From: Castor canadensis | Lineage: Eukaryota; Chordata; Mammalia; Rodentia; Castoridae | Direction: 5' to 3' | Length of the DNA: 64,000 nt | NCBI RefSeq assembly: GCF_047511655.1 | Contig: NC_133403.1 | Coordinates: forward strand, 12,397,014 to 12,461,013 | Shown: positions 19,149 through 34,100 of the stretch, piece by piece | Layout: every line of letters begins with the position of its first letter | How positions within the stretch are numbered: the first letter of the stretch is position 1 | Position numbers and translations under genes: made by a program | The notes under the pieces: model-generated | Seen by the model: only the letters and a program-made list of their open reading frames with translations | Database searches by the model: none | What the model was told of the DNA's origin: nothing

Positions 19149-22100
19149 TCACACATCCACAGTGCACAGGGGCTCACCACCAGGCTGGGCAGATGCCACA
19201 ATTGACATTTTGGGTTTTTTCCGAGTCTCCTCCTGGAAAAACAACAAAGGTCAGGGATGCTAGAAAGGTGAATTTGTTAGCAAGAGGCTCAGGAGGGGAC
19301 AGGGTGGAAGGCGAGCCCAGCAAACCAATACCAGGAGGCTTCATGAACCCCAGTGCTTGTGATGCCTGGCTAGGGTGTCCCTAGAATGCCGTGAATTTGG
19401 AAAAGGTCATGGCAATAAACTGGGATTCACACTGGCAAAACTCTCATCCCAGCCTTTACTTGCCCCAGGGCCCCAGAGCCCATCTCTCATCCAGAGGCAG
19501 GCTGGCCAATCCTGCTAACTGCAGCAGACAAGGCTCACCCCCAACTGAAGGCAGGAGCACCATGTCTCCCAGACTGAGGAGGGCCCTGACAGCAGACACC
19601 TCCTCCTTAGGGTTTGTGCACAGGCCTGGGCTGATGCCATAGCTGCAAAAAACTCCTAACCAGGGAGGGTTAGGAGTTGCGAGTGGTCACAAGGACAATT
19701 CCTGGGAACAGGAGACACCATTGTCTGAGAGGGCCCCCTTGGGACAAGGCATCCATGGCAGCTTTAGGAGGCTTTACCAAGACCAGGCCGACCCAGGCTT
19801 AACTGTTCTGTGACCTCTTTTAGTTTTCTGGAGTACATGGCTGGTGCACCATCTTTGCCCTTAAATACCTGACTCCAAGTTGGGACCATCATCCCACAGA
19901 AGTAGACCCTTCACCATCGGCAGGCTGGCTTGCCAACTTGACTAAAAATTGGGTTATTTTATAGAAGTATCACCCACGTTGAAGCTCAAAGAAAAGCCAA
20001 TCTCATCTGGAAGGAGGATCTGGACAACTTCAGAGTGTTAGGGATCAGGGATGGGTTCCTGGGGGCTAGTGTCCCACCACAGCTGCCACTGGGAGGGTGC
20101 TAACCTAGCAGCTGGGGAGGGGAAAAGTAGCTCCAGAGGACTGGCATGTGTAATAGGAGGCACTCACCCGTTCTGCAGCCAGCCTCTTCATCTCCTCCTG
20201 CAGCTTGCTTAGGATGTGAAGGTTGGGCCTATTCTTCTTGGCATACTGCTGCAGCTCAATCACACTCTTGTCTGAGGTTTCCTGGGGGCACAAAGCCTGC
20301 TCTTAGAACTGCTGGGTACAGAACTGCATGCAGATGCCCTACCCAAGCTGGCATCTGACTCACTGACAGAACTGCAGGGTGTCAGGGCAGCTCATGGCTC
20401 CCTGGCCATGCTGCTCCACCTGTCCCTTCTCCTCCATAGGCAGAGCCACACCTCCACCTGCACTGGCAAAGGAGGGCAGCCAGGCATTTGCCACTCCAAG
20501 TCCTCAGTGACCAGAACATGGCTGCAGCAATAATAAAACACTGCCAAGCAGATACAGTCTATCAGATACCCCACAGCTTGCAGAGAAGGATCAGCTGTCC
20601 TAGGTCCCTTCGTATTTTGAGAAGGGGTGCCCTCTTTAACTTGAGATGCCACAGCTCCTCCTGCACAGTGGCTGTGCCAGGCTAAGATGACTCACCTTCC
20701 ATCTGAGCAATGTTTCCACCCATACTTGAAGCAATGTTCACTTTCTCCCTCAGTCTCAGCCCAGGACTAAGCACAGAAAGGCAGAGGCAAGCTTTACCTC
20801 CATTTCAACTATTACCAAAAGTGTCTATCCTGGGCTGGGCTGGGCTGTGGCTCAGTGATAGAATGCCTGCCTAGCATGCATGAGGCTCTGGATTCCATCC
20901 CCGGTAGGGTTGGGGGAGAAGGAAAGTGATATTGTTTAGTTCCTCCCCAGAGTAAGGACAGGACCCCAGCCATCTGAAGAATGGACCAGAAGGGGTACTA
21001 GATTACTCCTGGCCACTTGCTCAGCCCAAGATGGGGTGGCTCAAGGGTCCACAGCCCAGTCCTCAGGGCCATCCCCACCTGCAGCCCCCACCCTTCCACT
21101 GACTGGGACGCAAACCACCCAGGTTGTTTCTGCAAATATTAGGGAGAAAAATGAAAAATGTCAACACTCACCTCCTAGTACTTCCCTCCACCCCTTAGGT
21201 TTGGGCATTGATTTAAATTTCGAGATCTGGGCAAAAACCGCAGAAACAAAACAGGTGATACACACACAGTCTTCAGCTACTGGGAGTCCTCAACTAAGCA
21301 CAAGGGCACACTGCCCTTGGGAGGGCCAAGGGCCTGGATCCCAAGCCTTCATACACCTCAGCACCAGGACGTGCTGGCTGCCAACATCTCCTGCCTGGCT
21401 TTGCACCCCTGCCTGGTTTTGCAGCTCTGCCTTACACTACAGCCACCTCCCCACAAGGCACAAGAGCTGAGCCCAGGCTGTGCCCCCAAATGCTCAAACT
21501 TCACTGGCCGCTCACAGCAGGTTCAAGAGGAAGATAGGGCCTGGATGATCCCGCCCTCTGCTTGTCCAGTCATAGATGTGGCACAGCAGAAGCAGCCACG
21601 AGCAAGAGTAGTGCTGTCAAACCCAACCCTGACAGCAGGACCCCAGGCGGGGGAGCTCCAGGGTGGGAGGCAGACAAGCACAGAAGCTGCTCAAGGACCT
21701 GATGAGGGATCTGGTTACCTGTTTGACCATTTTGCTGCTCTCACGGCCATACATGCGCAGTAAAGATCCCCAGTTCTTGACATGTGGGTGCAGCAGCTGA
21801 AGGATTTTCTGAGAGGCTAACTGTTTCCCAACTCTCTTATTCTTACCTGTGAAGAGGAAGAGCAAAGGCAGAGAGAGAGAGTTACAAACATCCGGACAGA
21901 GGAACAACTGCTACGTGCTCTCCCTTGGCACCCCAAAGGCCAGTCAGGGAGCTTCAAACAGGAGGGTAGACAGTGCCTCACCACTGTACTGGGCACCCAA
22001 GACTCACAGTCCTGAGAACAGGACCCAGCTACCACCCTGTAGAGTGGACTTCAAAGGCTCCAGCTAAGAACCTGGCCCAACACCACCAGCTAAAAGGACT

Positions 22101-25100
22101 CTCTCCCTCCACCAACCACTCCACATTTCCTGACATACAGATCAGCAGTAACCCTGCCTCCTGAAGCATGAGGCTCCTTGAGGGCAGGTACCCCGTGGCA
22201 GGGATTCTAGCAGCAGGACTCACAGGCAGAAGAGTTTTCCAGCCACACTGCCAGCAGCTCAGCTGAGCACGCTCAGCCAGCTTGCCTGAGTGGGCTAGGG
22301 TCTGGTGATGAAGGAGCGGCCCACAGGCAGCAGGCCACAGCTGGAGCTGAGTGCTATTCTGTGGCTTCCCAGGGACCTCTAAGCACTGCCTTCTGATTTA
22401 CACAAAACTGGTTTGTTTGGCTAAAATTTAGATTTTTTTTTTTTTTTAAACAGTCTCATTATGTTACCCAGGCTGGTCTTGGACTTGCATCCTCAAGCTA
22501 CCCTCTCTCGGAGCTGGGACTACAGGCACATGCCATCACACTTAACTTTAAATTAGGTTTTAAAATGTGGCTTTTTCAGAAACAAAAGTAGTCAAAGCCC
22601 AGGCGGTGCCTAGAGGCCGGACTGCAGATGAGAAGGTAGGCAGTTGGCACGTCACTCGGACCCTTTGCTTGCTGCTCCAGCAGGCCAGCCCCTTCTCACA
22701 CTGCAGAAACAAGGGCTAGATGGAAGCAGTGGTGGCAGGAGCAGAACAGGAGAAAGACACACAGGCAGGATGATCACCATCCAGCCTTAGGCAAATATGT
22801 GGCAGCCAACACATATTTGGGTCCTGAGCTGGGGCTCAGGACTGATGCCAGAGCAATGATAGGGGACTAAGCCACAGGTGTCCACACAGCCCAGCTACAC
22901 TCTTGAAAGCACACGAGCCTGCAAGGGAAGCAGGGGAGGAGATGGGTCCTTACACCACCCGCGCACTGTGTGCTTGCCGCATGCCATGACATATTCACTC
23001 TTCTGGTTTTTTCCAGGAACCACTTCAAACTTGATGGATGTGTCACCCATTCCATGGTTTCTTTAAGAGAAAACAAAGACAAGGTGGCATCAACTGAGGA
23101 AGTGTACATGGAAGATTTCTGGGGAGGGCTGCTTTGGGAAAGTCCATTGGTTCTTTGAGGAAACGGCCAACCCTCTCCCTACTGTTTCTGAGCTGATGAA
23201 TTCTCCATATACCCATTTCAATCCCTTGATAACCAGAGCCGAGGGGCTCCTGTCAATGTCAATGTCAACTGGCAATGATTCTACCTTGGGACAAACATCT
23301 AGCAAAGTCATGAGACACCCAAGAGGAGCTCCTATGATTGGACTGAGGAAGGAGATGCCCTACCTTTTAAGGCACTCGTGGAGGATCTGATATGGAGACA
23401 ACAGCCCGGCCTTGCTGGTCAGCTCGTAGACCCTCGAGTCTTCGATACTGATATGGTTAAAATACTACAACACAAAGTGGATGCTCATGAGTCCTGACTA
23501 GGATCAAGAATCTGGGCCCCCGTCATTTGCTTCCCCCAGATCTTTTCATATTACCTCACCTGGGCATGTCATACAACCCCTCAGGCCTGCAAGAAAGCCA
23601 CAGGTGTGGAAGATACTCTATGCCTCACTGTCTAGCTACTTACCATGCCCCACTCCCCTGCGCATGGCACAACAGAGTCTGGACCCATGCTGGCCAGTCT
23701 AGGAGACCACTTTTCAATCTGATTCTAATCAACCATGGACATTCATAGGAAAGCCAATGATAAACCACCGTTCAGAGAAAATCTGTACTATCATAATTGA
23801 GACTGTAGGAGAAGGAAAGTAAGTTCAGGCACTTTAAAAAGGCCAACCTCGATGGACTGAAGGCCCACAGAGACACAACTGGGGAAATCAGGAAGGGTCT
23901 GTCCCCACTCCAGTTTCCAACAATGTCACTGTGCTGATTAAGCAACTGATCACTTAAAATAAAGAACAGAAAGGGCAAAATGGATTATCAGTGAACCAAG
24001 ATAACCACTTAAGAGGAAAAAGGAAATTCTGCACAGCAAGGTGTAAGGAAGCTAGACCTAGGAGGCAGCAGCCTTAAAGGTGTGAGAGACAAAAGGCAAG
24101 TCAGAAGAAAGTGCCTGACAGCACCTTCCCTTGTTGGTCTTTGGCTGACCTTGTACTGAGTGAATGAAAAATGCTATCCAATCCATACTAGACCACAGAC
24201 CACCTTTGGAAGTGCTGTACGTCTGTCAATGATGGACCACACAATGGTGGTCCTGTAAGACTATTCTGCTAGGTTACAACACAGTCATCTTAGCTTGTGT
24301 AGGTATACTATTATGCGGTTCATACAACTAAACTGCCAAAGCAACACATGACTATACAACGAACTGGTGGTTTTATACAACAGAAGGTTATTCCCTCATA
24401 ATTTTAAAAGTCAGGAATCAAAATTCATGGTAGTCAACAAGACCATGCTCTCTCTGGAGGCTCTAGGGGAAGACCCATCTTCTGGTGGCCCAGGCTCCCC
24501 TGGCTTATGGCAGCACCAGTCTAGTCTTCCCATGGCCTCCGCTTTTTGTCTCTCTTCATTCTTCCTGTAAGAATACCAGTTACAATCTTCCAACTACAGT
24601 ATGACCTCATGTCAATTAATTCTATCTACAACAACTGTATTTCCAAAATAAGATCATATTCTGAGGTACTGGAGATCCACACTTCAAGGATTCTTTTAGG
24701 GCACATGATACAACACAGACCAGTATCCCTACAAATTGACAGGCAAACATGAAGCTTGAAATAGACATAAACAGTGGAGCCCATCACTCAGAGACAGTCC
24801 ACTGGGAGCCAAGAGCCCATAGAGTTTCTCCATCTAGCCTGTTGTGAAAGTATCTACAGAGGCCTGGAGTCAAAACTGAGAGAAATGCCTGGGGCCTGGA
24901 GCAATGAAGCTTAGAATCAAACACCTTCAATACCTCTCTGTACAGGTCTCAAGAGCATGCCAAGACCTCTCCAGAGTGACAAGTTAACAGTGTGGCGGGA
25001 AGAAGGTGCATCTCTGAAGAGCAGGAACTTCAACTGCCATGGTTTGGCTATTGTCTTCAAACAGGTCACTACAAGACACCTGCTTTTCAAGTGCTCACAT

Positions 25101-28100
25101 CAGTGTAGGAAAGACTCACCATTATGTCTGGAATAATCCACAAGAGCTAGCAAGGCAGCCAAACTATTAGCAACATGTATGTCAGTTTGTATGACCCACT
25201 CTCAAACCAGCAGTTGGTGCCTGGACTATGGGCCTGGCATCAGGGCAGAGAAGGCAGATGACCTGACTACCTTGGGTTACAGGCTCCTTGGTAGAACCTA
25301 GCTGGCACATTCGCTGGAGAATACACAAAAGCACAAGGACATCAGCCTGTGGTGAAACAGTCACGGCAAGCTGCCACAGGCCACACATGGGCTGGCAGAG
25401 TGGCTCATATGGTAAGAGCACCTGCCTAGCTAGCAAGCATGAGTTCCTGAGTTCAAACCCCAGTGGTGCCAAAAAAAAAAAAAAAAAAAAAAACACTGAC
25501 CCCACAGGGATTAAGGGTGTGAGCTCAATGATAAAGATAAAGCAAGGAGAGAGGAGATACCTTTGGTTCAAACACCAACACCAAATAAAAACAACAAAAC
25601 ATCCCACAACCCCTACATCTTATGCTATTGAGGTGGCTAAGGATGGCGATCCCCAGATAGTTTTAGGATGAGGGCTAGTCCGCAGAAAGACCAGACATGT
25701 GATTAGTGGTAGGGGAGGATGGCTAGAGACTGGGTCATAAAACAATTTGGAGAACTCCCTGGTTGAGAAGTGTATCTATACATGTCAAAAGGGCATTGTA
25801 CCCCAACTATACAGGGACAGAGGTTCCTGCACAAAGAATCTTTTCCAAACTTCATCCTATATACACCTTTTTATCTGACTATTCATTTGTTCTTTTTAAC
25901 TAGTAAGTAACAAAAGAAAACTGTTTTCCTGAGTTTAGTTCTAGCAAATTAATGAACCAGAAGCAGGTTGTGGGGACCCCTGAATTTGTAGTGGAGAAGA
26001 CAGAGACATAAGTAGCAGCAGGGCCCCCACATGCAGCTGGCATATGAAGTAGGGTAGCCTTGTTGGACTGAGCTTTCTACCTTGTGATACCTGACACTGA
26101 CTCTAAGTAAACAGTTCCAGATTTGAATTGTCAGACAGCCAGTGGGTATCAGAGGATCAGAGGAACATGTGGGAAAGCCTTCACACAATAGAAATCTCTG
26201 GGGTTTGCCAAGCCCAGTTGCAGCTGCTCATGTAGCACCTCTCCCCCACCCCCCTCAACATGCCTGTCTTTACCTCGGAAACCTCATTTTCAGGCTACTT
26301 TCCAGTACAATTTCTGGACTAGTTCTCAGACAGACCCCAGACTACTTGCCAAGAACCTGGGCCATCCACAATGCCAGAACCCAGTGACTCACCCACATTG
26401 CTGCCCTCCCCTTTCCCCCACCCCCATATCACAGGACAGGCAGGGTCACCACTCAGGAGGTCTGGTGATGTGAACCTTACACAGCCAATTGCCATCATCT
26501 GCGATCCCCACCCTCAGAGTCCTGACGGGCTGCAGGAGAGTCTCAGCAGGAGAGCTCCAGACTGCCTTGGAACCCTATCTGGCAGCCATATTTAACAGTT
26601 ATGTGATTCAGAAATTAAGCTGAAAAGCAACTTTTTCTGGAGAAGTTAATGGGTTTTTTTTGGCAGCACTGAGGTTTGAACTCAGGGCTTCACACTTGCT
26701 AGGCAGTTGCTCTACCACTTGAGCCACTCCACCAGCAGAGAAGTTAATGCTTTGAGACCATTTTTAAAAATTACAGAGTCATCATTTTGGACCAAGCTTG
26801 AGCACTGGGGCAAACCACACTAAAAATCCAAATGTAGTCACTCATGCTGAAGTTCCACGTCACCTCACCAAAACTAAACTGTTACCTGACCTTTGAGGAA
26901 ATGAGGAGGAAATGGCTAAAATTCCCAAACAGGACAGTTTGAATTGCTTTAATCCATACAAAAAGTAATCTGATATTAACTGGCCAGTGATTTTTCTATT
27001 ATTCTGTCTCCCACCTTACAGCTAAGTAACTTTGAAATGATCAACCTGCTTTCTGTTTTGTTCCTGTTTTCATCAGCCTTTTCCTGTCTGTCTACTCAGC
27101 TGATCAGAACACTTACTGGTTTTTATGCTACTGAACTGAAAAATTTCAAATAAAGCCAACTGAGGGGCTGGGGGCATGGCTCAAGTGGTAAAGGGCTTGC
27201 TTAGCAAGCACAAGGCCCTGGGTTCAATCCCCAGTACAATCAATCAAATTTTTTAAAAAGATCTTTAAATTTAAAGATCTTTAAATTTATTTATTTAAAG
27301 ATTGAGATCTTTAAATTTATTGTACTCTTGGTTTTTTTTTAAATTTTTTTTTTATTGTTGTGCTGGGTAGTAGTACATTGTGGCATTTACAGAAGTTCTT
27401 ACAATATAGCATACTTGAATTCACCCCTCCACCATTCTTCTTTATCCCCTTCTCCCTCCATTCCTGGAATAGTTTCAACGGGTATCATTTTTCCATTTAC
27501 ATACGTGTACACAGTATTTGCACTATATCCACCCTCCCATACCCTTTCCCCACCTACTCCCTCTCTCCTCCCACTAGAACCAACCCCCCCCCCCGCCCCC
27601 CGCCACCACAGGACCTGTTCCACCCTCCGGTTTGTAAAACAAAACAAAACAAAATGACATCTTTGTTTGTTTAAGATAGCTACCCAGGAGCTTCCTTGTG
27701 ACACTTCCAGTAATCTTGTCTTCTGACAAGACTGTGCCTTCTCTATGTGGGTCTTTGATCTGTCCATGGCCCATCCATGAAAAACTGTCACACAGATGGG
27801 AACAGTGGCATACACCTGTAACCCCAGCTACGTGGGAGGCAGAGATAGGAGGACTGAGGTTCAAGGCTGGCCAGGGCAAAAAGTGTGAGACCCTACCTGA
27901 AAAATAACTAAAGCAAAAAGGGCTGGGGGGGTACAGGAAGTCCAAAGTTTCACATCCCAGTACTATAAATAAATAAATAAATAAATACATAAAATAAAAT
28001 AAAATAAAGCATAGATGCTTAAGAGAAAAATACTACTACCAGTCCACAAAGATTGGAAAAAAATTTAAATGCATCTTGAAGCACATGGTAATTTTAAATG

Positions 28101-31100
28101 CATCTTGGTAATACTGGGATTTGAACTGAGCGCCTTGAGCTTACTAGACAGGCACTCTACCACATGAGCCACACCCGTAGCATGAGCACTTTCAGAATAA
28201 TGAAATAGGGTCCTTTAAAATCTGCTTCAAAATCTGGCAGAGTGGCTCAAGTGTTAGACTGCCTACCTTACAAGTGTGAGGCCCCTACTTCAAACAGCAA
28301 TACAGCAAACAAAACAAAACAAAACAAAAACTGCTCCTCCACAAAAACACCACCACTGGAAAAATTGCCAAAGTCAACTTTTTCAGAACTCTGGAAATTA
28401 AAGAAAGGCTTTCAACAATCAGAACAGTGTTTATTTAAGACTATCAAATAAAAGGTAGTCAATGGCAACTGTTTCACACTGCAGTGGCCTGAGACTGACA
28501 CCAGCTGGGTAAAAAAAGGGGTTGGCAAAAACCTTAAAAGGAAAAACTGGGGAATGAGACATCCATAGGGGACTTTGAAACACTCCAATAGCTGGGGATC
28601 TAGGTGGCCACAGGCATGCCCAGGAAAGACTCGAGAAAGTCCTAATCACTCCTCTCAGAGAGAGCCATTTTAAAAGTAAAGAGAAAGGCCTTGCAGAGCC
28701 CTGAAGGAACTAACCTGCCTGACAACTTGATTTTGGACTTGTCTCAGAACTGAGATGATAAATTTCTGTGGCTTAAACTGCTCAGCTTGTGATACTTTGT
28801 TACAGTAGTCCCAGAAAGCTAATAACAAATAGTGAAAACTATAAACTTTGAGGGGAAGAAAGAAATCTGATTTCCAGAACTGCCACATATTTTAAATAGC
28901 CAGTTCTCAACAACAATAAGGAAAACAGCTGAGGGGCAAACAGTTCTGAGACCCTGTCTTGAAAATACCCAACACAAAAAAGGGCGGAGGAGGAGTTCAA
29001 ATGGTAGAGCATCTACTTACAAAGCATAAGGCCCTGAGTTCAAACGCCAGTACTACCAAAAAAAAAAAAAAAGTCAAGACATGCAAATAAAAAGTATAGA
29101 TAGTATATATATTGAGAGAAAGAGGAGTCAAAACAAACTATCTCCAAGGAAGTTGAACTTTAAAAAAGCATGCTCAAACTAAAATAATCATCTGAAGAAT
29201 TAAAGGGCTGGGGGGTATAGGTCAGTGGTAGAGTGCCCGCCTAGTATGCACGAGACCCAAGGTTTGAGAGAATCAATATCGATAGGAGTTGGGGTATAGC
29301 TCAGTAGTAGTGTGCCTAGCATGCATAAGGCCCTGGTCTTCATCCCTAGCACCTCAAAAAAGAGAGAGAGAAAGAAATTACGAAATATTTACCAGAGTGG
29401 TTCCCCTGGAGTCAAGAAAGCAGAAGAAGCCAGGTGCCAGTGACTCACCTCTGTAATCCCAGCTACTTAGGAGGCTGAGATTGGGAGGATTGAGATTTGA
29501 GCCCAGACTGGGCAAACAGTTCCCAAGACCCCATGTCCAAAATAACCAGAAGAAAATGGACTGGAGGTGTGGCTCAAGTGGTAGAACACCTGCTTTGCAA
29601 GTATGAAACCCTGAGTTCAAACCCCAGTCCCACCAAAAAAAAAAAAAAGAGAAGACAGAAGAAATATTAGCAAGCTTGGATAACATCAATTACCAAGTCT
29701 GAGGAACAGAAAAAAAATGATGAAAATAAGACAGAGTCTCAGAGACCTACGGGACAATATACAATTAAGTATAAAAATTTACATTAATGGGAATCCCAGG
29801 AAAGAGAGAAACAAAAGGGCAAAGAGAATACATGGAGAAATGTTAACAGAAATTTTCCAAGTTTGCTAAAAACAATAATCTACACATCCAAGAAGCTCAA
29901 CAAATTCCAACTAGAATAAACTCAAGAGACATCCACATGCACACATATTTGCTAAAGACCAAAGATGAGAGCATCTTGAAAGCAGGAAGAAAGAGAAGCA
30001 GTTCACCACAAGATAAGCAACCCCCAAAGAGATTAACAGTCAATTTCTCATCAAAAATCAAACAGGCCCAGAAACAATTAACTAGTGGCTGATTTCAATG
30101 CCCCACTCTAATCAATAGGTAGAACCTCCAGACCAAAACAATCAGTAAAAAAGAAATGTCAGAATTAAACTGCACCACAGATTTAATGTACCTAAGAGAC
30201 AACTACAGAATATTCCACCCAACAGCTGTGGGGAATACACCTCCTCAGGAGCCCATGGAATTTTCCAGAACCTCTGGGATACAGCAAAGTACGTTCTAAA
30301 AATAAAGTTTCTAGATATGACCGTCTGCATTAAAAAACCAAAGTAACATTAAATAATCTAAGGATATACCTCACAGGCTTAGAAAATAAACAATGAACCA
30401 AACCAAAAATTAGTAGACAGAAAGAATGTAAACAAATCTCTAACAAGCAATGAGACTCAAACACTAATAGTCTCCCCACAAAGAAAAGTCAAGACCAGAT
30501 GGATTCACTACTGAATTCTACCACAACTTTAATGAACACCACATTTGTAGAAAACTTTTCCACAAAATAGAAACAGGAAGAACACTATCAAAAACTCATT
30601 CTATGAAGCCAGTACTGCCCTGACACCAGAACCAGATAAGGGGAATGGAGAAGTGGCTTGAGTGATAGAGCACCTGCTTTGCAAGTGTGAAACCCTGTGT
30701 TCAAACCCCAGTCCCAGCTAAAACAAAACAAAACCAGATAAGGACAAAAAAGAGAAAATTACAGACCAATTTCTTTGATGAACACAGATGCAAAAATCCT
30801 CAATAGGCCAGGTGCCTTTCTAGCTACCTCTGAGGCAAAGATCAGGAGGATTGTGGTTCAAAGCCAGCACTTGGCAAATAGTTTGCAAGACCCTATCTTG
30901 GAAAAAACCCATCATAAAAAAGGACTGGTGGAGTGGCTCAAGTGGTAAGAGTGTCTGCCTTGCAAGCATGACACCCTGAGTCCAAACCCCAGTGCTGTCA
31001 AAAAAATAAAAATAAAAATCCTCAATAGAATACTTGCAAACCAACCAACAACACATTAAAAAGATCATCCACTATAATCAAGTTAGTTTCATTATAGGGA

Positions 31101-34100
31101 TGCAAGGATGGTTCGATATACACAAATTAATAAATGTAATACAGCACATAAATAAAGAACAAAAATCACATAATCATCTCAATAGATGCAGAAAAGGTCT
31201 GACAAAATTCAACGTTCTTTCATGATAAAAGTCCTGAAGAAACTAGGAATAGAAAGAACATACCTCAACATAATAAGAGCTATATATGACAAACCTATAC
31301 CCCTTATATTATATTATATTACATGGGATAAAACTGAAAGCATTTCCTCTAAAATCAGGAATGAGACAAGGGTGTCTACTCACCACTCTCATTCAATATA
31401 GTACTTAAATTCTTAGCCAGAGCAATAAAGCAAGAGAAAGAAATTAAAAGGATACAAATAGGAAAGGAAGAAGTCAAATGATCGCCATTTCCAGTTGATA
31501 CAATCCTATACTTAAAAAACCCTAAAGACTCCACCAGAAAACTCTTATAACTGATAAACACTCACGAAGAAGTAGGATACAAAGCCAACATGTAAAAATC
31601 AGTAGCCTTTCTATATACCAATAACAACTGGGGTTTGTTTTTTGAGTGATTAAATCATTCTACAATTAGATAGTTGTAATGGCCGCACCACTCTGTATAC
31701 ACAAAATCCATGGAGTTGTATAGTTTAAAAGTCAAATTTATGGTATGTAAATTGCCTCCACAGACCTGTCATAAAAAAAGGCACTCTTCAGAGTTTGAAA
31801 AACCTTTACTATCATAGAAACATATTTGCCCCAAAGGTTGACAGTTTTAAATGGTTCTTAACATAAAGAACAATCTAAATCTTGTAGCTCCACGGTGATA
31901 GTTGTACATTCAATACTGCAAAACACAAAGGACAAAAATCTCCACAGATATGTTTTTTCCCTGCTTACATAAAGACAAACAAGTTTCCTCTTTTATGAAA
32001 TACAAACAAACAGAATAACCTGGAGGGTAGATGACTAAACCCTTGGCACAGGGCACCATGGGCACAAGCATTCCCTGTGGACAGCCCTGGATCAAGCCAA
32101 CAGGATGAGTGGCTATATTTTAGTTGCCCAACAGGGCAAGACCATAGCACTCACCTCCAGTTCTTCACTGTCTTTGGGCTTCTCCTCAGAGGTCTGTTTA
32201 ACAAAGTCAGGGATGAGGATTTCCAATGTGGCTCGGGCTACAAAAAGAAAAAGCCTGAAGTGAGGGTTTGAGCGTAGCCCTCTTCCTGGAGACAGGGCTG
32301 AAGCGGGAGGCAGGTGTGCTGCCCAGCCTGTAGAGTGAGCTGCATGCTGGCTCCCATCCCTACGACTCAGAGGGACGAGCAAGGGCCTAGAGGCAGAGGC
32401 AGCACTTTAGAGGCAGAATCTAGAGAGGATGAAAGAAAAACCACATCCTGAGGAAGGGATCTGTGGGGCAGGCTACTGGAAGTTTCACAGGTGACGCTGA
32501 ACCTGTACACTTGCTGAAGTCCTTGTAGTAGGTGAGGGAGGAGTTCAGATCAGCATTTTTAGAGGAATCACTTTGGTAGTCTGTGAAAAAATAGCTTAGC
32601 AGAACCTAGACCCAAGAGGGAGGCCCTAAGAACAGGCTACTATGGACATCCAAACCAGGGTACAGGGGCCATGGATGCCATGTGCAGGGAGAAGTGATCA
32701 GATCTGAGGGACATTATGGAGGGATTATATGCAAGGCAGAGTATGGGGATGGTACTCATGTAAACAAACTGCTACCCTCCACTGCGAGGGAGAAGCGGGT
32801 GTAACAACCCATGGGTTGAAGACTTAGTCTGACCCAAGACATCCTAGCAAAACAAACAAGTAAAAAAGACATCCTGGTGCAGATGTCTACAGAGCACCTG
32901 GAATCTGGGCAGAGGAAGTGAATTCTAGTACATGGGCAGAAACAAGTGACCTGGCAGAGGGAATAACCCAGTCCACCACAGGACATTTACATCCCCATGC
33001 TAGGCCCTATTCTGTAAGTTATCTGAAACAGCTCAAAACCTCAGTTAACATCCAATTTGTTGGCTGAAAAAATCTTTTAGGCAGAATCTCTCTAAAATGG
33101 ACAATACAGACTAAGGGTATAGCTCAGAAGTAGAGCGCTTGCCTGGCATGGAAGAAAACCTGGGTTCAGTACCCAGCATGGCAAACAAATAAATAAACAA
33201 ACAAATAAATAAAAAAGACAACAGGCTTTCTCAGTGATTAGAGTAAAGTGTGCAAACCCAAGACAGCTGTGCAGAGAGAAGAACAGACAGTACACAATGC
33301 AAAAAGGTTTCCCACTGTCCCCAGCATGTCATTAAAAGAAAGCAACACAGAGGGATACTCTGATTCCCAGGAGCAGAAAACCATTCTCGTTGCTCCCAAT
33401 GACTCAGTGAGAATGATAAAACCGACATGCTTCCTGTCCTGTAGAGCTTACTTTCTCTGGGAGACAATGTGCCAACGGGAAAAACCTCAAGAACAGACCT
33501 GGGGGTGCAAGGGCCAAGGGTATACCCAATACTACTCTATAATGTAATCTACTCCTCAAAAGAGCTCAAATATCCCAATGCTGGGTAAAATGGCTTTGGT
33601 GAAAGAATGCCAGCTACCCTAGGGCTGGGCATGGAGGCTAATAGCAATGACATGGTTTAAAAGAACAATGGGTTTGAACCACAAAACCAGCTTTCCTGGA
33701 TGTGAGCTCTCTGTATGCAGTGAGTTAGTTCCCAATTTGGAGTCTGAAGGACTCAAGAAAGAATCCCCATAAATGTCAAAAAACACTTGAGATAGTGACA
33801 GCATGACAATCCACCTCTTCTCTCTCCTAATATGCCCACATTTTGTTCAGTTTAAAAACAACCTACTCTACAGCGTGCACCCAGCACAGCCCCGTTGGCT
33901 CTAAGCATGGCTAGGACAAATGCAGGAGACAATGGCCTTGCTGCCACTCAGCACTGAGGGATCTTCTACTCCAAAGGCTCACATTTTACTCCTGAGTCTT
34001 TTCCAATAAGCACATAACTTTTCTTTTTTTATTTCTTCTTTTTTTTTTTTTTTGGTTCTTTTTTGAAGTGCTGGGGATTGAACTCAAGAGCCTTGAGCAT

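Larger units (their letters stand above)
29660..31620 (+). mobile_element. L1 (LINE-1) ORF2 remnant with nested SINEs
   Basis: Translation gives degraded L1 reverse-transcriptase segments: [15 protein letters not shown] with [10 protein letters not shown] (from 31050), then [21 protein letters not shown] (from about 31222). Upstream are weaker ORF2-like stretches. Frameshifts and stops break the frame throughout. Two SINEs are inserted (30643-30745 and 30805-31020). The element is dead. Confidence 0.85.
23465..32154. other. DGCR8: DGCR8 intron 9 (8.7 kb), the main repeat sink of the gene
   Basis: Contains MaLR pieces, a dozen SINEs, and L1 fragments in both orientations. No supported exon or RNA gene was found. 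The short open frames here are shadows of L1 or SINE sequence. Confidence 0.8.

Noticed and set aside
29203-29365. tRNA genes suggested by A/B-box-like words (GGCTCAGTGGTAGAG, GGTTCGAA-like)
   Set aside because: These are ID-like SINEs, which derive from a tRNA. They have A-rich tails and no cloverleaf.
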